64,000 nt of DNA. Origin: Acinetobacter suaedae. GTDB taxonomy: Bacteria; Pseudomonadota; Gammaproteobacteria; Pseudomonadales; Moraxellaceae. The notes under the pieces were generated by a model that did not search any database, was not told the DNA's origin, and was given only the letters and a program-made list of their open reading frames with translations. The translations under genes were made by a program, and so were the position numbers. Shown here in pieces: positions 63,206 to 64,000 of this stretch; positions within the stretch are counted from its first letter, which is position 1; each line of letters opens with the position of its first letter. The DNA lies in NCBI RefSeq assembly GCF_008630915.1, contig NZ_CP043909.1:1302001-1366000 (forward strand). The letters run 5' to 3'.

Positions 63206-63913
63206 TCAATCTTCATCATCATACTCATCTTCAGGGAAGGTATTTTCTTCTAAAGATGCATCAAAGATTAAAATGGCTTTACCATCAGTTTGAATCATGC
63301 CTTGATCTTCGAGTGTTTTGAGTACACGTCCAACCATTTCACGAGAGCAACCTACGATACGACCAATTTCTTGGCGAGTAATACGAATCTGACGACCGTT
63401 TGGTAGAATCATTGCTTCTGGTTGAGCAGATAAGTCGATTAAGCAACGCGCAATACGACCAGACACATCGATAAAGGCAAGGTCGGTTACTTTACGAGTT
63501 GTATTTTTAAGACGACGCACCAGTTGGGCAAATACTGCGTAACTTAAATCAGGATACTGTTTACTTAATTCGTGGAAATTGTCATAAGAAATTTCTGCAA
63601 TTTCGCATACATCTCGAGTGCGTACTTCAGCAGTACGTTGAGGGTTTTTTTCAAAAAGACCCATTTCACCAAAGAAGTCCCCAGGGTTCAAATAAGCAAC
63701 AACAATTTCACGTTCATCATCTTCACGTAAAATAATTGATACTGAACCTTTTAAAATTAAATACAGTGATCTTGATTCCGTTCCAGCGTCAACAATCGTG
63801 GTGCGTTTAGGGTATCTGTTAATATGAGCACGTTTTAGCAAAGCTTTAACTGATTCAGGTAGTTGGCCTGGAGACAAAGCATCAGTGCTAAGATGTGAAA
63901 AATTTGAAGTCAT
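63206..63913 (-). CDS. vfr: CRP/Vfr-type cyclic-AMP-responsive regulator
   Basis: 235 residues. The N-terminal cyclic-nucleotide-binding domain shows LYLILKGSVSIILREDDEREIVVAYLNPGDFFGEMGLF and the phosphate-binding ERTAEV-like PQRTAEVRT. The C-terminal winged helix has ITRQEIGRIVGCSREMVGRVLKTL, typical for CRP-class recognition of TGTGA-type sites. An unusual acidic tail, EENTFPEDEYDDED, follows. It is the Acinetobacter Vfr/CRP homologue. Its promoter lies at the right edge of the window. Confidence 0.9.
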   Translation of the reverse strand: MTSNFSHLSTDALSPGQLPESVKALLKRAHINRYPKRTTIVDAGTESRSLYLILKGSVSIILREDDEREIVVAYLNPGDFFGEMGLFEKNPQRTAEVRTRDVCEIAEISYDNFHELSKQYPDLSYAVFAQLVRRLKNTTRKVTDLAFIDVSGRIARCLIDLSAQPEAMILPNGRQIRITRQEIGRIVGCSREMVGRVLKTLEDQGMIQTDGKAILIFDASLEENTFPEDEYDDED

Positions 63914-64000
63914 GCTTAAAATTTCCGAATTTGGATAAAACCGATCGCACAGGCTCGTTTGAGCTTTTTCTACACAGAAGAGATGAAATTCCTTATCAAC

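Noticed and set aside
1..64000. CRISPR arrays, tRNA or rRNA genes, prophage or integrase genes
   Set aside because: I looked for regularly spaced repeats, cloverleaf-like sequences, ribosomal RNA signatures and recombinase motifs and found none.

Overview
The window is AT-rich (about 40% GC by eye) and reads as a chromosomal segment of an Acinetobacter species. The strongest evidence is a complete adeRS-adeABC efflux locus whose AdeR, AdeS, AdeA, AdeB and AdeC resemble the A. baumannii proteins almost residue by residue as I recall them. A Vfr-type CRP regulator, Acinetobacter-like dispersed repeats and gammaproteobacterial metabolic operons agree with this. The species cannot be fixed from sequence alone. 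I see no rRNA, tRNA, CRISPR, prophage or transposase gene.

Left part (1-15 kb): purine and ureide catabolism. It holds an NCS2 purine permease, an OprD-like porin, FAD-dependent urate hydroxylase (hpxO), a FadR-type GntR regulator, allantoicase, ureidoglycolate lyase, an isopenicillin-N-synthase-like oxygenase, an NMT1/SsuA-like ABC transporter, an 8-oxoguanine-deaminase-like amidohydrolase and allantoinase (puuE). Together these cover uptake, urate to 5-hydroxyisourate, and allantoin to glyoxylate plus urea. The two steps between them (5-hydroxyisourate hydrolase and OHCU decarboxylase) are not in the window. Two near-identical GGT-N3-ACC sites flank the GntR gene. The ABC operon has a structured 5' leader whose last hairpin covers the Shine-Dalgarno sequence, so it is a riboswitch candidate. 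A LysR/Rieske oxygenase pair follows.

16-24.4 kb: histidine utilisation, hutC-hutU-hutH-hutI-hutG, followed by glutamate dehydrogenase. HutC-type palindromes lie before hutC and hutU. The pathway is the four-step formamide route, and the glutamate it makes can be oxidised by the adjacent dehydrogenase.

24.4-31.9 kb: a MocR-type regulator, then an unknown protein, a 52-residue membrane protein, an FdhF/YdeP molybdopterin oxidoreductase and FdhD, then a Dyp-type peroxidase and a thioesterase.

32-39.7 kb: adeC, adeB and adeA on the minus strand, divergent from adeR and adeS, with the AdeR direct repeat between them.

39.7-49.8 kb: a lipocalin and a probable membrane-lipid modification cluster (desaturase, FAD amine oxidase-like protein, DUF1365, two CFA-synthase-like methyltransferases, DUF1295). 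It ends in a histidine kinase that meets, tail to tail, the response regulator of a minus-strand operon carrying chalcone-isomerase-like and NTF2-like exported proteins.

49.9-58 kb: a TetR regulator divergent from two tandem PF10118 proteins that show a ferritin-like di-iron residue pattern, an SDR and a Baeyer-Villiger-like flavin monooxygenase. Then come a 285-bp MITE, a methyltransferase and an LpxL-family acyltransferase.

58-64 kb: pxpA, a fused pxpBC and a fused biotin carboxylase-biotinyl protein (5-oxoproline or urea-carboxylase-like chemistry), then an M48 lipoprotein protease and a CRP/Vfr regulator on the minus strand.
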